Shown: piece by piece, positions 33,762 to 41,472 of the stretch | Layout: each line of letters starts with the position of its first letter | Position numbering within the stretch: the stretch's first letter is position 1 | Source of the DNA: Bin5 sp965204705 | GTDB lineage: Bacteria; Chloroflexota; Anaerolineae; Caldilineales; Caldilineaceae | Length of the DNA: 64,000 bases | Assembly: GCA_965204705.1 (NCBI GenBank) | Contig: OZ242006.1 | Span: forward strand, 806,001-870,000 | Reading direction: 5' to 3' | Notes under the pieces: model-generated | The model's database searches: none | Seen by the model: only the letters and a program-made list of their open reading frames with translations | What the model was told of the DNA's origin: nothing | Position numbers and translations under genes: made by a program

Positions 33762-35000
33762 TCAAACGCCGCCGTCCGCCGGTGTCGCGACGCCGGCCTC
33801 GATCTGAAGCCGCTGCGCCCCCTGCTGAAACTCAGCCGAAAACTGTGCCCAGTCGGTCGTCGTCACAATACCCTGGCGAACATTCGCCAGGGCGCCGAGC
33901 AGGGCGGTGCGCCTCTGCGCATCCAATTCGCTCATCACGTCGTCCAGCAGCAGGATCGGCTTCTCGCCTGTCGCCTCCGCCATCGCCCTGAGTTCCGCCA
34001 GTTTCAACGCCAGGGCGCCCGTGCGCTGCTGCCCCCGGCTCCCGTACGTGCGTAGATTCCAGCCGTTGACCGTAAAGACCAGCTCATCCCGGTGCGGCCC
34101 GTAGAGCGAACTGCCCGCTCTCAACTCCACACCCCGCCGGACCTCCAGCCGTTCACGGAAGCGCTGACCGATCGTCGCCGCGTCAACCTCCATGCGCCCC
34201 AGCCCGTTAGCCTCCACCTCCTCGCCTTCTCGCAATCGTTGGTACCCCTCTTCGGAGTAAAGCCCTGTGTTGAAGCTCGGCAGATACAGAAGCGCCAACG
34301 ATTCCTGCTGCTGAGACAGCTCCCCATGAACGCGGCGTGCGATCGGCGCCAGTTCGGCCAGGTAGGTATGCCGCTTGGCCAGCACCTGCGTTCCCAGCTC
34401 GACCAGCTGCTCATTCCAAAAAGCAAGTTGCGCCGCCGCCGAAGGCCCGTCCGTCTGCTCCTGCTCCTGCAGCTGCTTCAGCAGGCTGTTCCGTTGTGTA
34501 ACCACCTTCTGATAGCGGGAAAGCGTCTGACAGTAGCCCCGGTCGATCTGGCAAAGTGCGACGTCGATATAACGCCGCCGTTCGCTGGGGCTGCCGGCCA
34601 CAAGCGTGAGGTCCTCCGGCAGAAACAGCACCGCCCGCAGATGTCCGATCAGGTCCATGCTCCGCCGCGGCGCCCCGTTCACCCGAACCTGCTTCGTGTA
34701 GTTCAAACCGTCCCCGCGCAGCGTGAAGAGGATTTCAAGCGTCGTCGACGTCCCCTTCCGCTCCACTTCACCCCGTATGCGGGCGTAGGGGATCGGCTCG
34801 TCCGCCGCCGCCCTGTCAACCGCCTCCCGCTCCATCCGCGCATGGCGCGACTTGCTCGTCGCCAGGTAATAGACCGCCTCAAGCAGGTTCGTCTTGCCCT
34901 GCCCGTTGCGGCCCTGCACAAGGGTCACCGGCGCGCTGAAGCACAGGTCCAACTCTCTGTAGTTGCGGAAATGTTCCAGGTGCAGACGCGAAAGATACAT
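33762..35000 (-). CDS. recF: DNA replication/repair protein RecF
   Basis: SMC-like ABC ATPase that loads RecA at gaps together with RecO and RecR. The 412-residue product begins MYLSRLHLEHFRNYRELDL, the classic RecF start, with Walker A GRNGQGKTN at 30-38. The central domain has LFLPEDLTLVAGSPSERRRY and the C-terminal part GPHRDELVFTVNG, the signature-like SRGQQRTGALALKLAEL and Walker B ILLLDDVMSELDAQRR. It is about 40 residues longer than E. coli RecF because of an extended helical middle. It is not next to dnaA, dnaN or gyrB here, an arrangement common outside the classical oriC neighbourhood. An M16 peptidase gene lies 34 bp upstream on the same strand. Confidence 0.95.
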   Translation of the reverse strand: MYLSRLHLEHFRNYRELDLCFSAPVTLVQGRNGQGKTNLLEAVYYLATSKSRHARMEREAVDRAAADEPIPYARIRGEVERKGTSTTLEILFTLRGDGLNYTKQVRVNGAPRRSMDLIGHLRAVLFLPEDLTLVAGSPSERRRYIDVALCQIDRGYCQTLSRYQKVVTQRNSLLKQLQEQEQTDGPSAAAQLAFWNEQLVELGTQVLAKRHTYLAELAPIARRVHGELSQQQESLALLYLPSFNTGLYSEEGYQRLREGEEVEANGLGRMEVDAATIGQRFRERLEVRRGVELRAGSSLYGPHRDELVFTVNGWNLRTYGSRGQQRTGALALKLAELRAMAEATGEKPILLLDDVMSELDAQRRTALLGALANVRQGIVTTTDWAQFSAEFQQGAQRLQIEAGVATPADGGV

Positions 35001-35034
35001 TGCTCAGCAATCGGCCATCAACACACCGCGTTCG

Positions 35035-36342
35035 TTACGCCTCGGGCAGATACCAGCCAACCGTCTGTTTGCTCCGGCTGAACCAGCTCTGCGCCACCCG
35101 CTGAATGTCCTCAGCCGTCACGGCCTCCAGGTTTTCCAGCCAGCCGTCAAACCACGCACTGTCCGCGATCATCTCGCTGAAGCCCAGCCAGTACGCCTGG
35201 TTCGTTACGCTCTCACTGCTGTACGCGAACTGTGCCTTTGTCTGCTTGATCGCCTTGTCCAGCTCCTCCGCCGTCACCGGCTCCCCCTGCACCCGTTCGA
35301 TCTCCCCCCAGATAGCGTCCTCAATCTCCTGATGGCTGATATCCTGGGCAAGCGTGGCGCTGAAGCCGAAAACATAGGGATCAATCGTCGGCATGAACGA
35401 TGAAGAGACCCCGACCGCCAGCTCCTTGTCCACCAGCGCCCGGTAAAGCCGGTTGCTGCGGTTGGAAGAGCTGCCTCCGAATAACCCCATCCCTTTCGCG
35501 CCGCTGAAAATGCTGTCCAACACCGTCAGCGCAAAGAAGTCCGCATGCTGCGCGTCCGGCGCATGAAACGCCAGGCCGAAGTAGGAAGTCTGATCAGTGC
35601 CCCGCAGCACGATGCGCCGCTCCGCCCGCTGCTCCGGCTCCTCCAGGCGCATTTGCGGCACGACAGGGCCCGCCTCCAGCCCGCCGAAATACTGCTCGAT
35701 GCGGTCGACCATCTGCGCGCTGTCAAAATCCCCTACCGCCACCGCCACCGCGTTGCTCGGCGTATAAAATGTCCTGTAATGCTCGTACAGATCGTCGCGG
35801 CACATCGTCAACAGGTCATGCCTCCAGCCGATAACCGGGTGCCGGTACGGGTGCGTCTGGAACGCCGCCGCCTGCATCTCCGTGTTCAACAGCCAGCGGT
35901 AGCTGTTTTCGCTGCCCTCCCGCTCGCTGATGATCACCGTACGCTCAGATTCGGTCTCCTCCGCGTCGAAAACAGCATTCGCCATGCGGTCGCTCTCCAC
36001 GTCCAGCGCCAGCTCGATGCGCTCCGCCGGAAAAGTCTCGAAATAGGTCGTCCAGTCCTGCCAGGTCATGCCGTTGAACGCGCCGCCGGCGCGGGCAACC
36101 GCCTTGTCAAATGCGCCCTGCGGATACCTCTCCGTACCCTTGAACAGCATATGCTCCACCCAGTGGCTGATGCCCGTCGTACCCGGCGCCTCGTTACGGC
36201 TCCCCACCCGGTAGTAGATCCAGAAACTGGCGACCGGCGCCAGGTGGCTCTCCTTCAGAAGGATCTGCAGGCCGTTGTCAAGCCGTACCTTCTGCATACT
36301 GCCATTCTCCCGCGCCTGTCCCGCGCTCTCTTCTCCCATCAC
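35035..36342 (-). CDS. M16-family zinc metallopeptidase
   Basis: Pitrilysin-like peptidase, 435 residues, the size of one M16B chain with two homologous halves. The inverted zinc motif is in GISHWVEHMLFKGT (H60-W-V-E63-H64), and the downstream Glu ligand should be in ETESERTVIISEREGSEN. The later FYTPSNAVAVAVGDFD and LARGE C-terminal half are typical. Start: GTG at 36342 with GAGGAG 6 nt upstream, or the ATG at 36339. No signal peptide is seen, so it is probably cytosolic. M16B enzymes often work as an active/inactive pair; the partner gene is not in the window. Confidence 0.9.
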   Translation of the reverse strand: MMGEESAGQARENGSMQKVRLDNGLQILLKESHLAPVASFWIYYRVGSRNEAPGTTGISHWVEHMLFKGTERYPQGAFDKAVARAGGAFNGMTWQDWTTYFETFPAERIELALDVESDRMANAVFDAEETESERTVIISEREGSENSYRWLLNTEMQAAAFQTHPYRHPVIGWRHDLLTMCRDDLYEHYRTFYTPSNAVAVAVGDFDSAQMVDRIEQYFGGLEAGPVVPQMRLEEPEQRAERRIVLRGTDQTSYFGLAFHAPDAQHADFFALTVLDSIFSGAKGMGLFGGSSSNRSNRLYRALVDKELAVGVSSSFMPTIDPYVFGFSATLAQDISHQEIEDAIWGEIERVQGEPVTAEELDKAIKQTKAQFAYSSESVTNQAYWLGFSEMIADSAWFDGWLENLEAVTAEDIQRVAQSWFSRSKQTVGWYLPEA

Positions 36343-36440
36343 GCCCGGCTCCTCTTCCTGTATGAACTGAAACGTTGGTTTACATAAAGTGGTTTACTTA
36401 GAGTCTATGCTGAACCTCGCCGGCGACACTGCCGGAGCCC

Positions 36441-37463
36441 TCATTCTAACACGACCGCTTCACTCTGGGCCGCCCGGTCCGCCCGCTTCTGGGCCTTGTT
36501 GAAGTCACTCCAGCGCAGCTGCTCCCGCCAGAAATAATAGGCCCCCAGCAGCGTCACCGGCACCCACAACGCCGCGTGCAGCGTCAGCGTATAGCTGGCC
36601 GCCAGCTGCGTGTCGATCCCAAACGCCGTAAGCGTCTCGATCGCCGGCGTGTCGAACGTGCCGATATACCCCGGCGCCGACGGCAGCGTCGTCGCCAGAT
36701 TCACGATCCCGTTGATCAGCATCAGCGCCAGAAAGCTGACGCTGAACGCGAACGCGTGCATCACAAACCAGTACTTGACCGTCTCCATCAGCCACACCAC
36801 GATGCTCGTCGCAAAGATCAGCAGCAGGTCCCGCCCGCTGCGCAGACTCCCCAGCCCGGCCATGAACCGTTCAAAAAGGCCGTCCGTCCGTTCGCGTATC
36901 CGGGCCGGCAGCAGATGCTCTGCCAGCCAGCCGTACAGCGCCTCGATCCGCCGCGGCCGCACCGTCACCCAGATGAAAAGCGCCGTGACGATCAGCAACA
37001 GGAAAGTCACAAAGACGACAAACCGCTGAAAGGCCGCCGGAATCGGCGCAAACGGCAGCGCCAGAAACACGAACAGCAGCATCACCAGCCCGTCAAAAAC
37101 GCGCTCAATGATCACCGTCGCCAGGCTGGAGCTGATAGGGATCTGCTCCCGCTGCCACAGCACGTACGCCCGCATCACCTCCCCGGCCCGGAACGGGTAC
37201 ACGTTATTGCCGAAATAACCGATGCACACCACCGGAAACAGCCTGCCCATCGAGACCGGCTTCAGGTGCCGCAGCATATAATGCCAGCGCCACGTGCGCG
37301 CCCACAGCCCCACCATGTAGACCGCCACACCGGGCACAATCCACCAGTAGTTGGCCTTCCCCATCGCCCGCCACACCTCCGGCAGATGCAGCCCCGGCAA
37401 AATCAGATAAAGAAAGAAGACGCTGATCAGAAGCCCGATCAGCAGTTGCGCGGCACGTTTCAT
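36441..37463 (-). CDS. Flippase-like (lysylphosphatidylglycerol synthase TM / UPF0104) membrane protein
   Basis: 340 residues with about eight transmembrane helices, starting with AAQLLIGLLISVFFLYLILPG. Family features include WIVPGVAVYMVGLWARTWRW, CIGYFGNNVYPFRAGEVMRAY (the conserved GxxxNxxxPxRxGE loop) and TLPSAPGYIGTFDTPAIETLTAFG (the second conserved loop with PG..GTF). This domain occurs in MprF and in stand-alone proteins thought to flip or transfer lipid-linked groups. It lacks the soluble aminoacyl-transferase domain of MprF. The function is unassigned. It is separated from the M16 gene by 98 bp. Confidence 0.88.
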   Translation of the reverse strand: MKRAAQLLIGLLISVFFLYLILPGLHLPEVWRAMGKANYWWIVPGVAVYMVGLWARTWRWHYMLRHLKPVSMGRLFPVVCIGYFGNNVYPFRAGEVMRAYVLWQREQIPISSSLATVIIERVFDGLVMLLFVFLALPFAPIPAAFQRFVVFVTFLLLIVTALFIWVTVRPRRIEALYGWLAEHLLPARIRERTDGLFERFMAGLGSLRSGRDLLLIFATSIVVWLMETVKYWFVMHAFAFSVSFLALMLINGIVNLATTLPSAPGYIGTFDTPAIETLTAFGIDTQLAASYTLTLHAALWVPVTLLGAYYFWREQLRWSDFNKAQKRADRAAQSEAVVLE

Positions 37464-37576
37464 CCATCCCTCTTGTCGCTACCCATCCCGCTATTATTCC
37501 ACATGGTCCCACCCCCGCTGAAATCCGCCCCAATCCCTACCCAAACTGCCCCCGCAGCCGCTAACCGCGAATCTCT

Positions 37577-37631
37577 CACCACCGACCACTGCAGTTCGAC
37601 TGACCACTGCCCACTGATCACTGATCACTAA
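37577..37631. repeat. Heptamer array, copy near 37.6 kb
   Basis: Degenerate units including CCGACCACTGCAGTT, TCGACTGACCACTGC, CCACTGA, TCACTGA, TCACTAA. It lies between the start of the flippase-like gene and the terminator of the SWIM gene. Confidence 0.8.
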
Positions 37632-37663
37632 GAAAAAGTGCCAGGCCACACGGCCTGGCACTT
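37632..37663 (-). terminator. Intrinsic terminator after the SWIM protein gene
   Basis: On the minus strand AAGTGCCAGGCC and GGCCTGGCACTT form a perfect 12-bp stem around a 4-nt loop, followed by TTTTTCTT. It lies 33 bp after the SWIM gene's stop. Confidence 0.85.
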
Positions 37664-37696
37664 AAGCAATAAACTTTCTGGACCTTCTTGCCTGCA

Positions 37697-37948
37697 CTAT
37701 CCCGGAATAGGGAGCATCGCAGGCTCAACCGCCTCACCGAGAATCTCTTCCATCGCCATTACGTGGGCACATACGCTTCTGCGCTGAAACTCCTCGCAAT
37801 CACAATCCCAGGAACCCTGATCATACGAAACGCGGTGATCAGAATTCTCGCCGTGAATCTTCACCTGCAGGTTGTTGACCCAGAGGCGCTCGTCGCGTTC
37901 GGCTGCGTACTGGCGGGCTTTGAGGATACGGCTGGCAATCGCGTCCAT
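37697..37948 (-). CDS. SWIM zinc-finger protein
   Basis: 83 residues from the ATG at 37948, which has AAAGGAAA upstream. The SWIM motif CxCx(n)CxH is C49-D-C51...C60-A-H62 (WDCDCEEFQRRSVCAHVMA). It is a small stand-alone version; SWIM domains in general bind DNA or proteins and occur in recombination and SWI2/SNF2-associated factors. The gene has its own terminator and is flanked upstream by another terminator, so it forms a single-gene transcription unit. Confidence 0.88.
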   Translation of the reverse strand: MDAIASRILKARQYAAERDERLWVNNLQVKIHGENSDHRVSYDQGSWDCDCEEFQRRSVCAHVMAMEEILGEAVEPAMLPIPG

Positions 37949-38030
37949 TCTGTTTTCCTTTCTCTGAGTAGAGTGGCACCGAAGATACGAAACGGTACAG
38001 AGACAGGTTCCCTTTAGATGCGCGTGCCCC

Positions 38031-38070
38031 AAAAACAACAACACCCGGGCACGGCGCGTACCCAGGTGTT
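38031..38070 (-). terminator. Intrinsic terminator upstream of the SWIM gene
   Basis: Minus strand AACACCTGGG and CCCGGGTGTT pair over 10 bp (one G-U), followed by GTTGTTTTT. It would end a minus-strand transcript coming from beyond 38.1 kb; the nearest gene in that direction ends at 38480. Confidence 0.7.
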
Positions 38071-38479
38071 AACAGCATTTGCAGTCAGTCCAACTCGATG
38101 TGGAATCCGGCTACAACTCGCAAAACGTTCGGCGTTCACGCTCATCCTTGAGTGTCAACTGTTTTGTGCCCGGCACAATGAAAATCCACTGCACCGACTG
38201 TGTTGTATAGAATTTCGTTGAACATTTCCTGAGCCGTTCGTTTTGGGGGGCACGGCTGCACCAAGTATAAGCTCTAACCCTCCTCCTGTCAACAGCAATT
38301 ACGGCTTTCAGGTTCCCAAACAGCCCGCACACTTCCCCAGACCTGTGGACAATTACTCTGGTGGACCTACTTGCGCCAACTGCAAAAATTACCGATTTCG
38401 GCGCAGCCAGCGTAGTGGACAATTTGCCTACGACTTAGCTACGATCTGCCAAAAAACTGCATCTCTCCCCGCAAGATGC
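38071..38479. other. Intergenic region without a clear gene
   Basis: 409 AT-richer bases between a minus-strand gene and the terminator at 38031. A 103-codon minus-strand frame (38111-38422) exists but has no good ribosome-binding site or domain. A long 3' untranslated region or an unrecognised small RNA ending at the terminator is possible. Confidence 0.45.
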
Positions 38480-38866
38480 CTACTCCACGTAAATCTCAAC
38501 CAGCTCCTCTTCATCCCGAACCTCCAGTATCTTCCCCTGCAGCCCCGACCGCAGCGCGTCGCGAATCTCCTCAACGTCCAGTTCAGCCACGTCCGGCACA
38601 AACCGCGCCCCCACCGCCAACCCCATGTTGACCAGCCCAATCGGGATCGTCAGATTGACCCGCGTCTTGCCGCTCCTTGTATCAGAGACGCGCAGACGCA
38701 GCCAGCGTCCCCCTCCCTCGCCGTCCGCCTTTGCTTTACCCCGCGGTCGGCGGGCACGTTCGTCGCTTTGGCCCAGTGCCCCCAGCAGACGCGCACCCTC
38801 CTGCGCCGAAATCTTTCCTTCCTCGATCATCTTCAAGACCCGCATTCGCTCTTCCGCTGTCGCCAT
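38480..38866 (-). CDS. SHOCT-like helical-hairpin protein
   Basis: 128 residues from the ATG at 38866. The N-terminal helical pair VLKMIEEGKISAQEGARLL is the SHOCT-like module that also ends the large protein at 41473 and resembles the end of the DUF2089 protein at 43078. After a basic/Gly linker comes a beta-strand section (WLRLRVSDTRSGKTRVNLTI, PIGLVNMGLAVG) and an acidic end (KILEVRDEEELVEIYVE). The second half also resembles the protein at 40970 (VNVRIPIPLPLIG..., EDKEEKEELVVVG). It lies downstream of the ABC-2 genes, beyond a 276-bp gap with a double-hairpin repeat, and may be part of the same functional locus. Confidence 0.72.
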   Translation of the reverse strand: MATAEERMRVLKMIEEGKISAQEGARLLGALGQSDERARRPRGKAKADGEGGGRWLRLRVSDTRSGKTRVNLTIPIGLVNMGLAVGARFVPDVAELDVEEIRDALRSGLQGKILEVRDEEELVEIYVE

Positions 38867-38995
38867 ATCACCCTCTTCCTCAAATCGCAACGTCCCAACC
38901 TTGGTCAGTTCTCAGCCCTTAACTGGACGGGCAAATCTGTTTCTCTCTCCACGCCTCCATCCTCTCCCTGCAGAAAGGTGCCTTATGCTACTTTG

Positions 38996-39053
38996 GGCGG
39001 TCGGGCCTTCGGCCCTCCCTTGTGCGGGGGGACTCCCCCCGCAACGCCCCCCC
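38996..39053. repeat. Double-hairpin palindromic repeat, copy 2
   Basis: Same elements as at 2065: GGGCC-TTC-GGCCC, then TGCGGGGGG-ACT-CCCCCCGCA. The second stem is perfect here. There is no adjacent heptamer array. Confidence 0.85.
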
Positions 39054-39142
39054 TCCCGCCAACCCACCAGGTCCACGAAATAAACAGCCCATCGCACACC
39101 CAAAGTCCACTGCCCTTCCCCGCGGTTCCCCAGAAGTTCCCC

Positions 39143-39931
39143 CTAATACTGCCCCAGCATTCCCCGCCTGCGGGCAACCCGCTCTCCCCACAGAAAAACG
39201 CCCCACCCAGCAAAAAGAAAGACCGCGGTATGCACCGTCAACCAGACCAGACTCCCGTCCTGCCATACGCTCGCCAAAGACAGATTGTCCAACACAACCC
39301 GGCGCAATACGTCGATCCCCTGCGTAGAGGGCAAGCTCCGTGCAAACCCTTCCAGCCAGCCCGGCATGCGTTCTACCGTCAGAAAGGAGCCGTTCAGGAA
39401 CAACAACAAATTCGTAAGCAAATTGCTCAGCGCATTCACCTGCTTGAACACCAACGTCGCCCCGCCCATGAAAAAGGCGAACCCATACAGCCCCGCAAGC
39501 GTCAACGCAAAAACCGGCACACCCGCCAGTCGCACCGGAATCCGGATCCCCAGCGCCACCATCAGGATCCCGCCAATCACAACAACCATGGCGGTGCTGA
39601 TGAACAATGACGCCACCGAGCGCCCCGCCAGCAGCAGACCCGATGGCAACGGGCTCATGTACATCTGCTCAAGTGTTCCCGTCTGTGTCTCTTCTCTGAT
39701 CCCCTGACTCATATCCGAGATCGCAAATACCGCGTAAAACCAGGTCAAATATCCTAACAGCGCTGGCGCCATCTCATCGGGCGCAGGCCTGCCGCCCGAC
39801 ACGAAAAAGCTGATGCCGACGAAAAGGAACCCGATCATCAACGTCTCGAGCATGAAATTGAATCTGTACGACCACAGAATGATCAGTCGCTTCTGGCATT
39901 CATTCAACAAAACCGTTCCCGTCAACACCAT
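39143..39931 (-). CDS. ABC-2 transporter permease (DUF2089 locus)
   Basis: 262 residues from the ATG at 39931, 4 bp after the ATPase stop; the open frame extends into the ATPase gene. Six helices are predicted (FMLETLMIGFLFVGISFFVS, ALLGYLTWFYAVFAISDMSQ and others), with the ABC-2 coupling loop QGIREETQTGTLEQMYMSPLP. It should form the membrane part of an exporter with the upstream ATPase. It is the last gene of an operon that starts with the DUF2089 regulator. Confidence 0.85.
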   Translation of the reverse strand: MVLTGTVLLNECQKRLIILWSYRFNFMLETLMIGFLFVGISFFVSGGRPAPDEMAPALLGYLTWFYAVFAISDMSQGIREETQTGTLEQMYMSPLPSGLLLAGRSVASLFISTAMVVVIGGILMVALGIRIPVRLAGVPVFALTLAGLYGFAFFMGGATLVFKQVNALSNLLTNLLLFLNGSFLTVERMPGWLEGFARSLPSTQGIDVLRRVVLDNLSLASVWQDGSLVWLTVHTAVFLFAGWGVFLWGERVARRRGMLGQY

Positions 39932-39935
39932 TGCC

Positions 39936-40955
39936 TTACCCTCTGATTTCAACGCCGCCAAGCCTGCCGTCAGCGTCCCGTACTGGATCCCCGTCCTGCC
40001 CAACCGTCTCCTCCGCCCGCTCGATCAGTTCGACGAATATCTCCTCCAGATTCGGCTCAGCCGGGGAGACGCTGATCACGTCCATACCCGCCACCCGCGC
40101 CCGTTCTACCAGGTCGAAAACGGACAGGTCGTCGCCGACCTCTCCGGAAAGGACCGTGTGCCCGTTCTCCTGGCTGGACGTGAATCCGGGGAAAGCCCCG
40201 CTTTTCTCCGCCTCGACCACGCCCCTTAACCGCAGCTGATAGAACTCCCGCCGGAACAGGTCCAGTAGCTCCCCGGTAGGGCGGTGGGCCAGCAGCCGCC
40301 CATGGCTCATGATCGCCACCCGGTCGCAAAGATTCTCGGCCATGTCCAGCTGATGCGTAGTCAGCACAACCGTCTTTCCGCGTTCCTTTGCCAGCTCGAC
40401 TATCCAATCCTGTACCGTTCGCGAAGCCTGCACATCCAACCCCAATACTGGCTCGTCCAAAAGCACAATTGGCGGGTCCGCGATCAGCGCCGCCGCGATC
40501 GCCACCTTCTGCTGCATACCCCGGCTGAACTCGCCCACCGGATCTTTGCGCCTCTCCCACAGGTCCAGCTCCCGCAACAGCTGTTCCGCCCTCGCCTTCA
40601 GCAACCTGCTCGACGAGATCCCCTTTATCCGGCCAAAGTACAGTAGGTTCTGCCACGCGTTCATGCGCCAGTAGACGTTACGCGTCCCCTCCAACACCGC
40701 GCCGATCTGCCGCATCGCCTGACCCCGCTGTCTGCCCACGTCGTATCCGTTGAGCCGTACAGTGCCCGTCGTCGGCATCACCAGCCCGCACGCCATCTTT
40801 AGCGTCGTCGTCTTGCCCGCCCCATTCGACCCCAGAAAACCGAAGACCTGACCAGGCTCCACCGTCAGGTCTAGCCGGCTGACTGCCTCGATTTCATTGC
40901 CGCCGCGGCTGCGAAACGTCTTGCTCAGAGATTCAATTTCAATAGCTGCTTTCAT
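39936..40955 (-). CDS. ABC transporter ATP-binding protein (DUF2089 locus)
   Basis: 339 residues from the ATG at 40955. Walker A is GSNGAGKTTTLKMACGL, the Q-loop region EGTRNVYWRMNAWQNL, signature FSRGMQQKVAIAAALIADP, Walker B VLLDEPVLGLDVQASR and H-loop TTHQLDMAENLCDRVAIM. A C-terminal domain of about 100 residues follows (RRFYQLRLRG-like FYQLRLRGVVEAEKSGAFPG, MDVISVSPAEPNLEEIFVEL), as in the DrrA/NatA-type exporters. It is tightly linked to the permease (4 bp) and 14 bp downstream of a small hypothetical gene. Confidence 0.9.
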   Translation of the reverse strand: MKAAIEIESLSKTFRSRGGNEIEAVSRLDLTVEPGQVFGFLGSNGAGKTTTLKMACGLVMPTTGTVRLNGYDVGRQRGQAMRQIGAVLEGTRNVYWRMNAWQNLLYFGRIKGISSSRLLKARAEQLLRELDLWERRKDPVGEFSRGMQQKVAIAAALIADPPIVLLDEPVLGLDVQASRTVQDWIVELAKERGKTVVLTTHQLDMAENLCDRVAIMSHGRLLAHRPTGELLDLFRREFYQLRLRGVVEAEKSGAFPGFTSSQENGHTVLSGEVGDDLSVFDLVERARVAGMDVISVSPAEPNLEEIFVELIERAEETVGQDGDPVRDADGRLGGVEIRG

Positions 40956-40969
40956 CACCGGTATCCAAT

Positions 40970-41428
40970 TCAATCCAGTCCGACCACTACCAGCTCTTCT
41001 TTCTCTTCTTTGTCCTCGTACACGCGCACGAACTCCAGCGCCATACACGATTCCAGAAAACGTTCCGCCGGAATCCCCTGCGCACGGCTGCTCCGTTCGA
41101 TAAACTGAAACGCCTGCGACCAGCTCAACTTGGACTGAAAAAATGCGCCGATCAAAGGCAACGGGATCGGGATGCGCACATTCACCGCTTTCGATTTGCC
41201 GTCCGTATAAACTTCAAATACGTAAACGCGCAGCCAGAAAAAGAGAACACGGCGCAAGAACGTGCCGTACGGCTGGCGGCTGCCATCCCGAACTTGCCCT
41301 ACGATCTGCGGCAGCGCCGCCTGCCCCCCTTCCCACGTCTCCGCAACCGCGCCGTCGCTGCGGACAGCGATGGCCGACCGCGAGCGATCCGGCAATTGGC
41401 TTCCTCCATCCCGACTGTCTCTGTCCAT
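40970..41428 (-). CDS. Hypothetical protein related to the SHOCT-like protein's second half
   Basis: 152 residues. A disordered first third (SRDGGSQLPDRSRSAIAVRS) is followed by a beta/alpha section FLRRVLFFWLRVYVFEVYTD, KAVNVRIPIPLPLIGAFFQS and an acidic end EFVRVYEDKEEKEELVVVG. The order 'strand with a ligand-like K.VNV.IP.PL.. then acidic V.V-E-EE-LV' is shared with the gene at 38480. There is no signal peptide. It lies between the beta-repeat protein gene and the ABC ATPase gene with gaps of 44 and 14 bp, so it belongs to the operon. The function is unknown. Confidence 0.68.
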   Translation of the reverse strand: MDRDSRDGGSQLPDRSRSAIAVRSDGAVAETWEGGQAALPQIVGQVRDGSRQPYGTFLRRVLFFWLRVYVFEVYTDGKSKAVNVRIPIPLPLIGAFFQSKLSWSQAFQFIERSSRAQGIPAERFLESCMALEFVRVYEDKEEKEELVVVGLD

Positions 41429-41472
41429 CTCGCTCCTCCAAACTCAAATGTGTGATCGTGCAACGACCAGGC

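Noticed and set aside
36576..37631. Plus-strand 351-codon frame opposite the flippase-like gene
   Set aside because: Arg/His/Gln-rich shadow of a membrane-protein gene; no domain, no ribosome-binding site.
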